Part shown: piece by piece, positions 12,277 through 25,300 of the stretch
How the letters are laid out: every line of letters starts with the position of its first letter
Position numbering within the stretch: position 1 is the first letter of the stretch
Source: Cymodocea nodosa
Taxonomy: Eukaryota > Streptophyta > Magnoliopsida > Alismatales > Cymodoceaceae
DNA length: 64,000 bases
Assembly: GCA_036874045.1 (NCBI GenBank)
Contig: CM072340.1
Span: forward strand, 20,635,001-20,699,000
Direction: 5' to 3'
Position numbers and translations under genes: made by a program
The notes under the pieces: generated by a model
Told to the model about the DNA's origin: nothing
The model's database searches: none
Seen by the model: the letters and a program-made list of their open reading frames with translations, nothing else

Positions 12277-14718
12277 GTGGAAGCCTTGGCCATGGTGAAG
12301 GTGACTGGACAAATGACATCTTCGGTGTGGGCCGTGATGCATCTCCTGCTGAGATAAAAAGGCGTAGCACTTCAAGGTTGGTGTTACTCTGTTTTCATGA
12401 TGCATATGCACTTATTTTTAAAGTAAAGTCTTCAGTATGCCACAAAAACAAAAAAGTATCACTGAAACTAAGTTTAGGATTATGGTGTTTTCTGTTTGCA
12501 CAACAATTTGTTGATATCACCACGGCAATTTGTGGTCCTTGTTGAGGGTCATCGTGGAAACTATTACTTGTAATATATGATTCGGAAGTAGCAATCAGGT
12601 CCTTGTTACTGCTTTGACCATTGGAATAGCGTAGTTTCGTGATGTTGCGAGAAAGCTCCTTTAGATTTACCCAAATGTCATGGTCTCTTTTGCATTTTAT
12701 TTAATTTTTTTAATGGCACAATAGTTTGATCGACCCTCTGAAGAAAATTAATTTAGACATCGTAAAGGGAAAAACCAGTGACGATATTTCATAATTTAAT
12801 CTGATAGCATCAAGAATACCCTGGGATATCGCGCGTATAACCAGTCTTCTGATTCTGTCATTTGCTTTTGGGTGAAATATTCCACACTATCGTTATCACT
12901 TATCAGGTCATCACTAAATTCGTATAGGAGGGAAGGCTGGGATAGAAGAGGAAATTGCATGTTTATGGTTCTTAATGTTAGTAAAATGATCAATGCAGTT
13001 TAGCCACAAAATTTCCCTTTAGTTAAGCTAAACATTATCGATAAATAAATTTTAAACTAGACATTATTGATATATGAATTTTTAGCTGTCAGATGTTAGA
13101 CATGTTGGAATTTATGGATATTTATGTCTATAATCAAAAGCAAGATGGGTAACGTAGTTTCAGAATATTCAAGGCTCTCTTTTCGAAGATTATGCTCCCT
13201 TAAAGATTTGCTGCACTTGCCTGCAAACAAACTCCATTTCTCTAGCAGTATTCTCATTCTAATTTGAATCTTTGCACATTATTTTTATTCTCTTGATTGG
13301 TGAAACAATTCCTCTTCTTTCTCTCTTGCCATCAATTACAAGTTCATTATTAAATCACAGACAGGTGCATGCACACATTCATACATGAAGCACAGGCATC
13401 CATTAACCTCCAATTTATCTGTTATCCTGCCTTTCTTGACTTTGCTACCCATTTATTCCAATTTTAATTCTCTCCTTTAGGATCAGTGATTATTATGTTC
13501 TCTTTTCTGGTTGGATTTTCCTCACATAAGTCTAAATTTATTTGTTAGATGTACTATTTCTTCATAGTTTGAATGAATCCCTTCTCAGAAGCCCAGCTAT
13601 AAAATTGACTTCAGCCTTTCTTTCTGCATGCACACCACTCCATTGATTAGGAATGTTTTCTGCAGTGGCATGCCCATATATCTTATCAGTTCGTTACTGG
13701 TAAGATCAACATCCATCTTCTTTGTAGTTGTCTCAAATCTATTACTAATCGGGAATTCTGAATGTTATAGCTTTGGAAAGTGGTAAATAGATCCTACAAT
13801 CAAGTTCAACAAAGATGGCACCTTTGATTCGAGTGTCATTTTCATGTCATCTGTGTCAATGTTGGTTTTGGGGTTTGTATTTTAGGGTCCTATATTTTTT
13901 ATAGCCTTAGGCTATGCTCAGAAGCTTAAAATATTTTACTCTCCTTCTTGATTGCATTTTAGGTTCTTGATGATGAAAGTGTCACTGGTGATGTCTTGAA
14001 TTTACGAGGTGAAGCACCAAAAAAGTTAGGGACAATATTTCTGGTAATAATTGTTAAAATAGGTGCAACGTTCTATACTACCTAAAAGTCCTGGAACGTC
14101 ATGTCTAATGTTCTAAAAATGTCGCTTGATGATTGTTGGTGCAATCTTGAAGAAACATTTCTATTGTATCCTATATCGTATTTACAGCAAATAGTTTCTT
14201 GATCTACCAAGATCACCAAAATACTGCTTGGAATGGTTCAAGAAATCATTTTCAAGAGGCTAATTCGAACTTCTTAAAAGTTGGACAACAAAGTTACAGA
14301 AGATTGAAAACTTGTACAACATTATGAAACGAGGAAGTTATCTTGTAACCTGGTTCTCATTTGGGAATAATACTTAACCATTACTTATCCCTAGAAATTA
14401 ATGCTATCATAAATAGTCCTAATGTGCACGTACTGGAGAAATAGAAGAAATATCGAAAGAAAAATATGAGAGGTGTCTCACATGTACTTATCCCTAAGAT
14501 ATCTTTTTTCAATGCATCCTCTTATTATTTTGCCTCTGCTCCCCATATGTAGATTAACTGTTTAAACTTTTGTCAATTATCAGGATGCCAAAGCTAAATT
14601 TTGGAGGGCACAAGGCCTACGAGTCGAATCTAGTCAGAACGAAGATAACCAAATCGTCACCCTCGACATCAAGAGTGAAACAAGTGAAGAGCACAGAAAG
14701 CTTGTCATGCACTGTTAG
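12277..14718 (+). CDS. Unrecognised multi-exon gene or remnant
   Basis: Four putative exons join with consistent phases: 12277-12376 (preceded by a T-run and acceptor, reading LGHGEGDWTNDIFGVGRDAS then PAEIKRRSTS), 13666-13699 (acceptor ttctgcag, donor gtaaga, reading GMPIYLISSLL), 13963-14043 (VLDDESVTGDVLNLRGEAPK then KLGTIFL) and 14584-14718 (DAKAKFWRAQGLRVESSQ, continuing to KLVMHC and TAG). The four-way phase agreement argues for real exons, not chance frames. I do not recognise the family. The first exon is unknown, possibly in 11950-12140, so this could be a complete small gene with a missed 5' end or a decayed copy. No signal peptide or membrane segment is evident in these exons beyond a short hydrophobic patch in the second. 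Confidence 0.4.
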
Positions 14719-16109
14719 TACTGATTAAGATAACCCTTCATCTTCTAATGTAAAACCTTTCTAATATTTTAGGAATTTAGTAGCTCAGAATATACCCCTG
14801 GTTTTGTTTCAGACTTTTCTTGCTTTTCATATATTAGATATTATGTCACTTGATAAATCAAAATTTATGATCATGTTACCACAATTAAACAAGGATAAGT
14901 ATACTACTTGTTACCACACAAGTGTTTCGCTTGTGCATACCAACCGGACACCTGAAATTAGCAATGCAAATTATTTTTCTAGTATTTTTGTTTGGATTTG
15001 AACTTAAGATATCTTCTCTTATATTGGAATAAAAGATTAATTATTTTATTATTGATCGATGTAGTAGTTTAATCGATTAGATAAGATGATACTTGGAAAT
15101 ATTTTTGATAAGATTTGAATTATGAAAAAAAAATCATATCATTATTAGTCAATGCAGATAATTCAATCGACGATGGGGTGCAGAGGGTTTTGCAGCGGGC
15201 GACGTGACGTCCGGTAAAAAGCATTAGCGTTAATCTCTCAACATATGAAAATAAGAAAAATAGTCAATAAAACAAGCTAGATGTTTTCAAAATCTTAAAA
15301 CACAAACTCTAAATACTAAATCTTAAGAGTTTATCGTTGCCTTTGTTTATACTTCAAAATGCACCCACATATATACAATATTGCTAGCCACCACATGCCG
15401 CCTTCTTTGTTTCGGATGAATCAATGTCATTTTTATATTTTTTCACACGACACATATATTAGCCTCACGTACGTAAGGTTACATATATTCAAGCTCTTGT
15501 CGTTTCCCCTTTTGATCACGTGTGAATGAATATTTCCACGTACGTATCATGTAATTTAGTACTTCAGAATTTTATTTATTTATTTATTTTGTAATAGTGG
15601 TTGTGTGCGTCTTCCGCATCCTCCTGCAAAGATGACCGGGTAATATATTATTTGAATGGTTATTTTAAAATCAAGAGTGAGTAATGCTTGTATAAGTATA
15701 TCTTGTAACTCTGTTTTTGGTCAACGGTTGCTGCGGGCAGAATGGGAATCCCCTCGTTATCTTCCACGAGTGATCAGCGTGCGTTCGGTCTTCTCTTTTG
15801 TATCCTTCTTTTAAATGCATATTTCAGATAATAATTTTTTTTATTTCCAAAATCAACAATTGTTAGAACAATTTTGTTATCAACATACAAATCATCTTTG
15901 ATATTTAGATGACCAACCAAAATACATCGTGATGATTTGATGATAATAATCTTTTTAGGTGTAGAGAATCTGAAAAGTAGCATAATTGATAATATTGTTA
16001 TTGATTTGATAATAATAAGTTAATAATATTTCTGAAAAAAAGAATCTGATGCATATTAGATGTAGAGATTTCCAGGCGTGCATCTCCAAGCAAAAAATTC
16101 CAAGCCACA
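14719..16109. other. Spacer, no gene seen
   Basis: AT-rich sequence with a short (TTTA)n run near 15574-15590. Nothing recognisable on either strand. Confidence 0.5.
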
Positions 16110-17000
16110 TTAGCGAATGGAGAATATGTCCATTCTAGAAGGATGCTGAGTTGCAGAGCATCTTGCGTCATGTTTGAGTCTGAGATGGGTGGTATATCGC
16201 CTGAAGGAGTTTAGTCCCTTGTGAAGGGTAATCTTTTTATTGGTTGCTTGGAAGCATAAGAGAGGAAAGAGGAATTTAAGGGGTGAGTGGTCCTTCCAGC
16301 AACTTTTCCAAAGCAATGTGGACTTTCCATTCTTGGGATCATATAAACAGAAACAATTCACCAGTTGAAAAAGTTTCAAGATGTACCGTTTGGAGTGGAA
16401 CCCAATCTGCCATGCGTCATATATCTAGCAGATCCAATTTCACCCATTTCGATTTATCATTATCTGTTAATTAGAACATTCCAAACATGTACAACCTTCA
16501 AGGTTAATTCAAAACAGGATAGTTTACTAATGCCAGGACCACCTTGTTTTTTACCACGTCAACACCTTTTGCCAGTTTTAACAGGTGGGTTTTACAACCA
16601 GAGAAAATTTCTATGCAAAATGATCGATTGATTCCTTTATAGATGATGGAAAATTTAAGGTAGAGAAGTTGTATGTTAGTGTTACAGTCAAGACAGAATT
16701 TACAAGAGTGAGGAGGTGGCCTTTCCAGTGTTCAAGTTTGTTTGTGATCTTATCATGCCCAGTCCTTAGTTATGGTCTTTCTGGGACTAAGGATATGGGA
16801 AGTATAACATTCTTACACCCCGAAGATGAAGCTGGGTTTCACTGTAGCGTCCTCTGGGAGTTTGATTCCAGTTAAGGAAGTTTTTTGAAAATTAATTTTC
16901 AGCCCTAAGACTGCCTGAAAAACAAGCAAAGAAGTCTCTTAAAGCTGATGATGCATTCCTCCTTTGGCTGTATTCAGGGTTAGCGTGTGGTGCATCTCAG
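16110..17000 (-). mobile_element. Degenerate LINE (non-LTR retrotransposon) reverse-transcriptase 3' part
   Basis: Read on the minus strand, pieces in several frames match the plant LINE ORF2. From 17000 downward: FFACFQAVLGLKINFQKTSL (post-catalytic RT block), then LEHWKGHLL and TLVNSVLT, as in the family's WKGHLLS...LTLVNSVLTSIP block. Then at 16379-16110 DPKNGKSTLLWKSCWKDHSP, followed by LKFLFPLLCFQATNKKITLH, matches the C-terminal zf-RVT/nuclease-side region. The frame is broken by several shifts and stops and the 5' half is missing, so the copy is 5' truncated and dead. No clear poly-A or target-site duplication was found. Confidence 0.75.
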
Positions 17001-20000
17001 AGGCTTAAATTGGGGCAGAGAAAGAAGGTTTTTATATCTAAAATTCGACGTTGTAGGAATCATCCTAGATATAGCATATTATTACTTCATTTCGTTGGAG
17101 ACAGAATGGTCCAAATAGGGTGTATAATTTTACAGAGCATCTGATGGTAGGATGGCCAATCAGCAGTTGACTTTGCTTCTTGCAATCAGTTCATATCTTT
17201 TCTGTGGTGTTAGTATTTTTATTCGGATTTAATTTGAAGATTCCTTCTTCCTTCTTTTTTTAACAAAGCAATACACAAATTCTACCATTCACAGTTAATT
17301 TACAATCAGTTCATTTTTCTCTTCAATCTATCTCCATGGATCTGCCCTTCCATTAACAGGTTTGGAACTTAGAATTGGTTGTCATAGGAATTTTTTCTCT
17401 GGACATTTCCAAGTTTCTCGAATAGAGTTGGGCAAAGAACAGACCACCACTACGTCTTTCATAAAGTAAAGTTGATAAAATTAATCAATACCGCAGAAAC
17501 ATGCGAAATAAAGTATCCTTAAATTCTAAACAATATTACATTTTGGTAGTTCAGATTCTGGGACATACCTAAATTCCTCAAAGAAAGAATGAAGGACGAC
17601 AATAACATCTTAACCAACTACTGCACCAGATTCAACTCACGTGGAAGAAAAAGAAAAAGAAAGGATGGGAGGAAGCTGAAGTGGAAGGCACATTTGCTTT
17701 ACCAGGGACAGGAATATGCTTGTGATGGGGTCGCATGCAGCTGAACTCCAAAGCCCCCTCTCATCTTCTTCCAATATCTTTAGGGTCTGAAATGTGAATA
17801 TGATGATGTTGTTTTCCAAAAGTCACCAACAACCAAACTCCAGAGCTTCCAATCTTAGAAAAATCCATCTACCGCAGGCATCAAATATGTCTTACAGTCA
17901 AATCCAAAAAGCTCTAGTAATGGCAATAAAACACACTCCTCCTTCTACCTCTTCACTGCTATATATGTTAACCAGTTCAAATAAGCTTATATCTGAAGCT
18001 GTGGTTAAGAATATTGTGGCATTTTTCTGAAAAGTTGACTTCTTGAAAGTAATTTTTTAGGTATCTCCCGTGAATCCAAAAGCAGTGGAGAGTCAAAATA
18101 ATGTTTTAAAGCTTTTCCATAAATTAATTATCGATTTTTTTAAAAAGTTATTGAATTTGAATTAAACGGCAAAAGCTACCTTTCTCAAAATATGAGAAAC
18201 ATACTAACATAGAGGTAGTAGAATTGGTCTTTCACTTTACTATAAAAAACTCCTCTTAGATTAATTTGAATTCAAAACAAAAATACCGTCATTATCAAAA
18301 AAAATCGTTAAGCACATATGAAAACAGCTGTCTTTCTAATAGCTTCCAAGCACAGCTTGAGATAATCAGCGAATGAAATGACCACCAAACTAACATAAGC
18401 CTCTTTCCCAAATGTCCATGGTTGTTCCCATCCTTCTTTTGTTATGCTCTCTCAGATTTTTTCTGCCTCACTTTTCCCCCAGGAGGAAGCCTTCACTCAG
18501 CATAAAACTTATATAATCTCGCTTGAACTACATTAATTAAAATGGAAAAGGGAACTGATAAAAGTTTTATTTCAGTACCCTTGGGCTGCTGCATCATCAT
18601 CATCAGCACCATCGTCTCTTTATTCTCCACCACTGTCTTTTCAAACCTTCATTTGGCCCCTCTATATATCCTTGTCCAAAGGGGTAATAGTTGTGGGCAC
18701 TAGGCATCCTCCACTGAGTTGTGCTATACCTTTATTTTTGCGGGGTTTTGCTTTTCAAAGGCCACTCCACTCCTTAGTCTTTCTGGTTGGAAATGTTTAT
18801 TATCTACCCCACTTATAGGCAGCATGGTTTCACCCCATCCTAAAGCACAGGTTTCAAGTTCTTCTTAGTCGCTAATTACCATCAAGTTTCTTGACTTGAA
18901 TCCTTCCAATTATACTAATTAAAGAACGGACATGTGCTTAGGATGAATAGTGGATAGTATAGCTAAGTTTTTCTTCTCTTATAAAGTCTATCAAAAATAA
19001 AATAATAGATTCAAATATAAACAGAAACAGAAATTCTACCAATATAAAAAATTACATCTTGAGATCGATTGGGACGTCATTTAGGGTGATACGATGTAAG
19101 CAAACTAACACGATAAGTTTTAATCAGCATAAGATAACGTAATTAGTCTTTTCACATTCTACAAGGCTTACAAAGAAAAGAAATCTTCAGTTCAAATCCA
19201 AACATAAGCATAAATTACCATTATCAAAACCTAGCACCGTAAGTTTGTCAAAGAATCTGACATTCAAAAGCTATTCAATAACTACTTGTGTCTTTTTTTC
19301 TGTGTATTTAATGCATACCAATCCCTCCTTCTTAAGAAGCCTTTTTCTTTGTTTCTAATAATGGTTGTGCTTTTAACTAAAATGAAACTCAAAATCTCAT
19401 TCTTCGTAATTAAAAAAAAGTGACTGATTATGCTCTCTCATTCTTAAAAAGCTTTTTTCCGTCACTGTACAGAAGAATTGACCACTGGAATAATAATATT
19501 GTTCAAAAAAAGTTGAAATAATAATAAGTTTATTGATGCACCACATTACTTGTACTATTAGCGCATGCCCATTTGTTGAGTCATAACAGATGATAGAATA
19601 TTCTTAACTAATGCAATGACATGCCCAACAGATATATATTGTCATGCATGTTTCTTGTAAATATTTTTTTTGAAAGTAATACGTGGAATTAACATATACA
19701 CACTCCAGGGCGAACATCGTGTTAGCATGGATACATATAGGTAGATATATAGATATATATTATAAATGAACATGGACAGATAGAAAGAGAGAGATTGTGG
19801 AGAAGTATTATATAATTGCATCAAGTAATTCAATAAGTGTTTTGGCGTAGCATGGTTCACCATTGACTTCTTCCCTTATACGCGTTACCTTCTTACCTAC
19901 AAATATGATTGTTGAAACCCATATACTTTGCCTGTTTGAATTTACAAAAGTTAGAAGTCGTCAAATTCAAAATAAATTAATTATAAGTGGAGTTCCTATT

Positions 20001-20515
20001 TTTCTATATGTTATTGTTCCCAAACATTTCTTCACTTTTATATTTTTTAAGTCTTACAAGTATCTTTCCTTTTTATGGAATAGCTGCATGAGGGCTTAAA
20101 CCTAATTATTAGCTCTAATACCACATAGAAATGTAAGTCATCCAATTCAAACTTAACTAATTAATTATAATTAAGTGTAAGGATCTTTTATCATATGAAT
20201 ATGCAAGTTTTATTCTCACTTTTCAATATGAGATTATTCTATCAAAATTATGGTTCAATTGCAAGTATATATTGAAACCTTAGATTTGGGACGGGTAGCT
20301 AACAAGTTTTCCACCAAATCAAATGGCATGAGAGGCATGCAACTTAGCTAGCTTTTGTCCTTGATGCCAGTCTTACAAGGCAACCTACCAAAGACATGCA
20401 CTCATTGACATGGAGATGGTGGCCACCCTTCACTTTTCTCAATTCCAATTCTTTTCTCTAAAGAAAAGGAGAGGACCAAGTGTGTCCCCATTATCACAGC
20501 TAAAAAATTGCTTGT
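17001..20515. other. Spacer, no gene seen
   Basis: AT-rich with small open frames lacking family features. The right end is upstream regulatory territory of the CIF-like gene. Confidence 0.45.
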
Positions 20516-20516
20516 C

Positions 20517-20532
20517 TATATATAAATATATA
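20517..20532 (+). promoter_or_regulatory. Possible TATA box of the CIF-like gene
   Basis: TATATATAAATATATA lies about 240 bases before the ATG. It implies a leader of roughly 200 bases. This is the best candidate in an AT-rich area and is not proven. Confidence 0.3.
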
Positions 20533-20774
20533 CACGAATCACTGTGATCCCATGCTCATTGGTCAATTAACAAATTTTGAAATATATGTGGAACACGTCA
20601 AGGGAGTTTTTGCATAACTCACTGGGATTCCATGCTCATTAGTTAATACACTATGTTATGCAACACAACAAGGAAGCATCATTGCTTCTTTTAATTATTC
20701 CTTGCTAGCTCCTTGAGAAGAGAGGTCGAGAGGCCAGAGGCAGACTTTTGGAGAAGGTTTTGCACAAGGTGGTG

Positions 20775-22346
20775 ATGGGTTCCTCTCTAGGTTTCAAAGA
20801 GAAAACGATTCTTCTCTTCCTTCTCGTTGCCTTGGCCTCGAACATGATGGTGGTTTCTTCTGCAGGTGTGTAAGTTTATAAGATCCTTCTTCTTTTTTTC
20901 AAATCTCTCCTCAAATCTGCTGTCTCCAATCTTAATTTTTCTTGTTTTTCCTGTGTTAGCTCCATTCCTCTTTCGAATGAATTAGATGCCTTGCTGATGG
21001 TAAAGTTAAATCCAATTTGTTCTGATTCATTTCATGAACCAAAATCAACATCTTTTATGAATCAGTGTTAATCGGCAAGCCATGGCATATGATTTAATTG
21101 TCAGCAAACATGTTTTGTCTGGTGCAATTACTCTGTAAGGAATCAAATCAAACGTTTTTTTGCATGTTTTGATTCAATTATTCCAAACATGCTTCTACAC
21201 ATCTATCTATTGTCTATTCTAGTGCTTGCATGGCAGCCATGAATTACAACATATCTATGTTATATCTTGTTGGCTTCTGTTTTCAACACCATCTGGCTTA
21301 TAGCACCATGTTTAATGATGTAAAATTCATTGTGCCATCTTTTATTTAATGCACATAAATATAGAAATTTTTTCCACTGCATTTGTAACAAAGTTGAAAA
21401 CATCATTCCAAGATGTTTGTGTGGCTCTTCTATATAATTTCTTGTGGTGCAGCCATGCATGGTTCTGTTGGCCTTTTGCCTTAATTCCTGGAACCTGCTG
21501 TAACATTTTCTTGCAGGCACACCAAGAAAGTTGATTGAAGAAGAAGAAGATCATCCAGTGCGATTTGAAATGGTAAGAAGCACGCTAATTCATGCATGAG
21601 CACAATTATAAGGTGCTCTTCACCTTTAGCTACCTTTTGCTTTACCTTGTTCTCATGTATCCACATATTATATGAGGTTGTGTACATTCAGGCCATGGCA
21701 AACCCACCTGTACTCCACTTCTCGAGGAGCAAAAGTATCCCTCAACAACACCCACCTCGTGTAAACAAAAAAGTGGTTAATTAATTCTGTGAATCTCCTT
21801 TTGTGAAAAAAAAGATGCCTACTTAAAGATGCCTACTGATTATTTACAGTTTTCAGTAAGAAAAAACTTCTGCAACAAGACTAATTAAAATGCACATTAT
21901 GAAGTGTTTCAGATAAACAACTTATTCTCTTCCACATTTTCTTCTTCCTTAGATCTTGTTCACTACTTTTTTCTCTCTTTTTACCTCTTCAATTTTTTTC
22001 TCTACTTGTAATATTTCTCTTTTTTTATCCTTAACCTCAAATAATTGTGAATTAAATACACATTGTTATATATGGAATTTATATATATATATATATATAT
22101 TAATCTGATCCATACCTTGACTCTCCTCTTCCTTTTATAATTGTATACATGTTACAAAATTCTTAACTGTGTTGCATTCTTCCCATGTTTATAAACCGTC
22201 AGGAAACAAGCAAGGTCGTACACAAAGGGAAAACCCAAGCAGCTGGCTCTCATCCGAGGATTCTGAAAGTCCAAACCAATGACTATGGAAGATATGACCC
22301 AGCCCCAGAACTTGAGAAGCCTTCCTTCAAGCTCATACCCAACTGA
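20775..22346 (+). CDS. CIF: CIF-like (Casparian strip integrity factor) sulfated peptide precursor
   Basis: Exons: 20775-20865 (MGSSLGFKEKTILLFLLV..., a signal peptide), 21517-21572 (GTPRKLIEEEEDHPVRFEM, acidic) and 22203-22346, with an optional phase-0 exon 21692-21775. The precursor is 96 residues without the optional exon or 124 with it. Exon 1 must end at the first of three overlapping GT sites, because the best consensus donor (GTAAGT at 20870) breaks the frame. The last 21 residues begin DYGRYDPAPELEK and end PSFKLIPN before TGA. CIF1 and CIF2 are 21-residue peptides starting DYG and ending PPFKLIPN; the DY tyrosine is sulfated by TPST and the mature peptide activates GSO1/SGN3 to seal the Casparian strip or embryonic cuticle. 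Secretion and tyrosine sulfation are inferred from the family. Confidence 0.85.
22079..22101. repeat. (AT)n microsatellite in the last CIF-like intron
   Basis: About eleven AT units lie in the intron before the exon that encodes the mature peptide. Confidence 0.9.
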
Positions 22347-25300
22347 GATCGACGTTTGAGGATATATCGACCAGTGTTTTCCAATAAGTGACTGCCATTA
22401 ATTAATTATTGCCTTCCACCGTGTACTTAGATTGAGGAACACACATATATATATGTATATGGATATGAACACACACACATACATATGTTGTGTATGAGGT
22501 GGTGGTTGAATATTAGATATTAGAAGTGCTGTGTAAGCTACATAGAATGGATACTACCTATATATATATGTACCATATCTATTTTAAGTGTGGCCAAGGA
22601 ATAAGGTGTGAAATGATCAATCTTATCAAACTGATAAATCCCATGCGTTTCATGGTTTGGGATACCATTGTAGATGAATAGTAAGTGCATGGTTAAATAT
22701 GCATGCATATTTCGATTAGAATAAAATATAGGATGTCTAAAAGAGAAGTGAAAATTACCTTTTCTGTGATATTATGAGAAAAATAATATTTTTTTGTTGT
22801 CATTTTAAAATAATAAAAATGATTGATTATATTTTTACAAATAGAGTATATGTTGTAAGAATCTTTCCCCTATGTATAAATTTTATTTGACAATTGCAAA
22901 CTCAAATATTACTTTCATATGAATATAGAAGTAAATAGATAAGCAATGGATTTTCTAGTAGAATATCATAAAAATTGAATGAAAGAAGAAAAAAAAAAAA
23001 AAAGGTGAATGAAATTTACTCTTGAAAATGTGAATGAAAATTAGAAAGAAATTTCGGTAATAAGGATATACCACGAGTAGATTAATTACATATTTTTACA
23101 TGAAAATATGAAATGACAATTAAATAACAAGATGTAATTTTTTTTAACAAGATTATTTCATATATTTTTAATAATATATTATTCAAATAAATTAACAAGA
23201 GTTTTTAGTTGGCCTTTCTCACATTACATAGATATAGATATAGATAAATGAGACTTTCTTGTTATAATCATCCTGTAATTTTTTTTAAAGTTTAGATAAA
23301 ATTGTAAATTAGGCTTCTTTTTTTCTACCACCACATTGAAGGCATCAATTCCTTTCTTATTACTTTGCACGAATTTAATTCCTCATGAATTGCGCACAAT
23401 TGTAAATATTTGCAAATTGTATGAACAAGAACGTATTAACCTCTTCCAAGTAGGGACCAATATGATTGTTTAATAATTAGGGTACGATCATTTCATATTT
23501 GTGATATGATTATGGTCTATTAATTTTTGTAAAAAGAGCACGTATTCAATTATTGTTTTCTCGAATTGATTTTTTTTTCGTAAACTACACCTTTTTGGGC
23601 TTACCGTGTAATAAAAAAGAACCAAAATAAAAAGAAAAACGTCAGAAGATAATTCTTGACTTCTTACATATACTTTGATATGTATATCTATGAAATTTAC
23701 ATATTTTAGCAAATTGTCGTGTGTAGAGTGCTTTTGGAAATAAAATTTGTCCTATATGTTTCAGGTCATTAAGAAACAATAGATCTATTGTTATATCAAG
23801 CTCATCTCATATTGTAAATGAAATTTTGAATGATTTTTTATCGATTGCTATAATTAAAAAAGAACTATACTAATGAGTGAATTCTTTTGTAATTATTTAT
23901 CTAGCTTTTGCATATAACATGCCATATAAACAAATGGTAAGCCTTGCAAAAAAAAGCAAATAGTAAGATGTAAGATTTTTTTGAGTTACTACTCTTAATT
24001 AATAATCAAAGCATAAAAAATACTATATATGAAAATCTCCTCTCCTCATCATTATCTTTCTTTTAGAGTTTTTTGCTTGGATATCTTCAGAAAACCGTTT
24101 CTTTTCATCGCTATTAATACTGAAATAATATCATTTCGTTTCGTTAGATGGAGGTGTATATCTATCTCTATATTACTCTTAATACTAGTTCTTTAAATCA
24201 CCTGCTTTGTGCAAAAGCCCAGTGGACCCCATGAATGTAATGTATCAAATGCCACGGCCCATTGGTTGGAAGCCATTGCCACGGCCCATTCGTTCAACGC
24301 TGAAGGTCAATGGCATACCGAAAAGCAGGTATTCTACAACACCCTCAATACGAATATATATAATTGATTAAGTTAATATAAGTGGTTCTAATCTAAATAT
24401 TTAATTATTTAATCTATAGTATAATTTATTATTTTTTTAAGTTTCAAATTAATACGAATTATCTTTATCAAGATTTTTATTTAAAAATCGATGATTAAAA
24501 TTTAACTCGAATAAAAATTATCTGTATTAAAATTTAATATAAGTGGTTGTAATCTAAGTTAAGAATTTTAAGCTATTCGGACTAATGAACAACCCTTGTT
24601 TAACTCAAATAAAATTTTTATTACGCATTTATAAATAGTCATTGGGAACATTTTCTAGAAATATGGTAGTCCAAATTTCTCACGCACTGGATTCGTGACT
24701 TGTGAATTTTCCACATCGGTGGTCTTGACTTAGTTTAATGCCCTGATCATTGTTTTATGGATGCCCAATTTAGTTGAAAAATAAAATGTGCCATTACAGT
24801 CAAAATATCCTCAAAGACCAAAATATAAACAATCGATGAAAATTGTCAAAATTAAACATTAATATCTATGTGAAACTATGTTTTTGCAAATACACATGCA
24901 CAAGCTTTGAACAATTTAATTTTAGACCTGAAAATGGGAAGAGTAACGAAACATCATACCTCTATTTCAATAAATACAAACTCCCAATCCATCTCCCAGT
25001 CAAAAGTTCAACATGTATACTTCCATGTAAGTTGCCACTTTTTCTGCTTAAATTATTACAAAAAATCTATCATGGGGTTTAGATTTTCCCTAGTCTATCG
25101 TGGAGATTATTGAATATCAGATTTTCTAGGTACTTAACGGAGGGCCTAACCAGCTGACATTGGCAAGATCTATTAAATTTCAACCAGACATACATAAAAA
25201 GTAAAAATCCGAAATAATTAAGCAAAAATCTGGAAAAAATAGAGGAATTTTGCAAGAAAATTAAATATGCGGACTATTGAAAATAATCTTAGATTTAAGC

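Noticed and set aside
11913-12357. Overlapping open frames on both strands (76 and 134 codons) that look protein-like
   Set aside because: No recognisable family in either direction. They may include a first exon of the unknown gene, but neither frame can be preferred.
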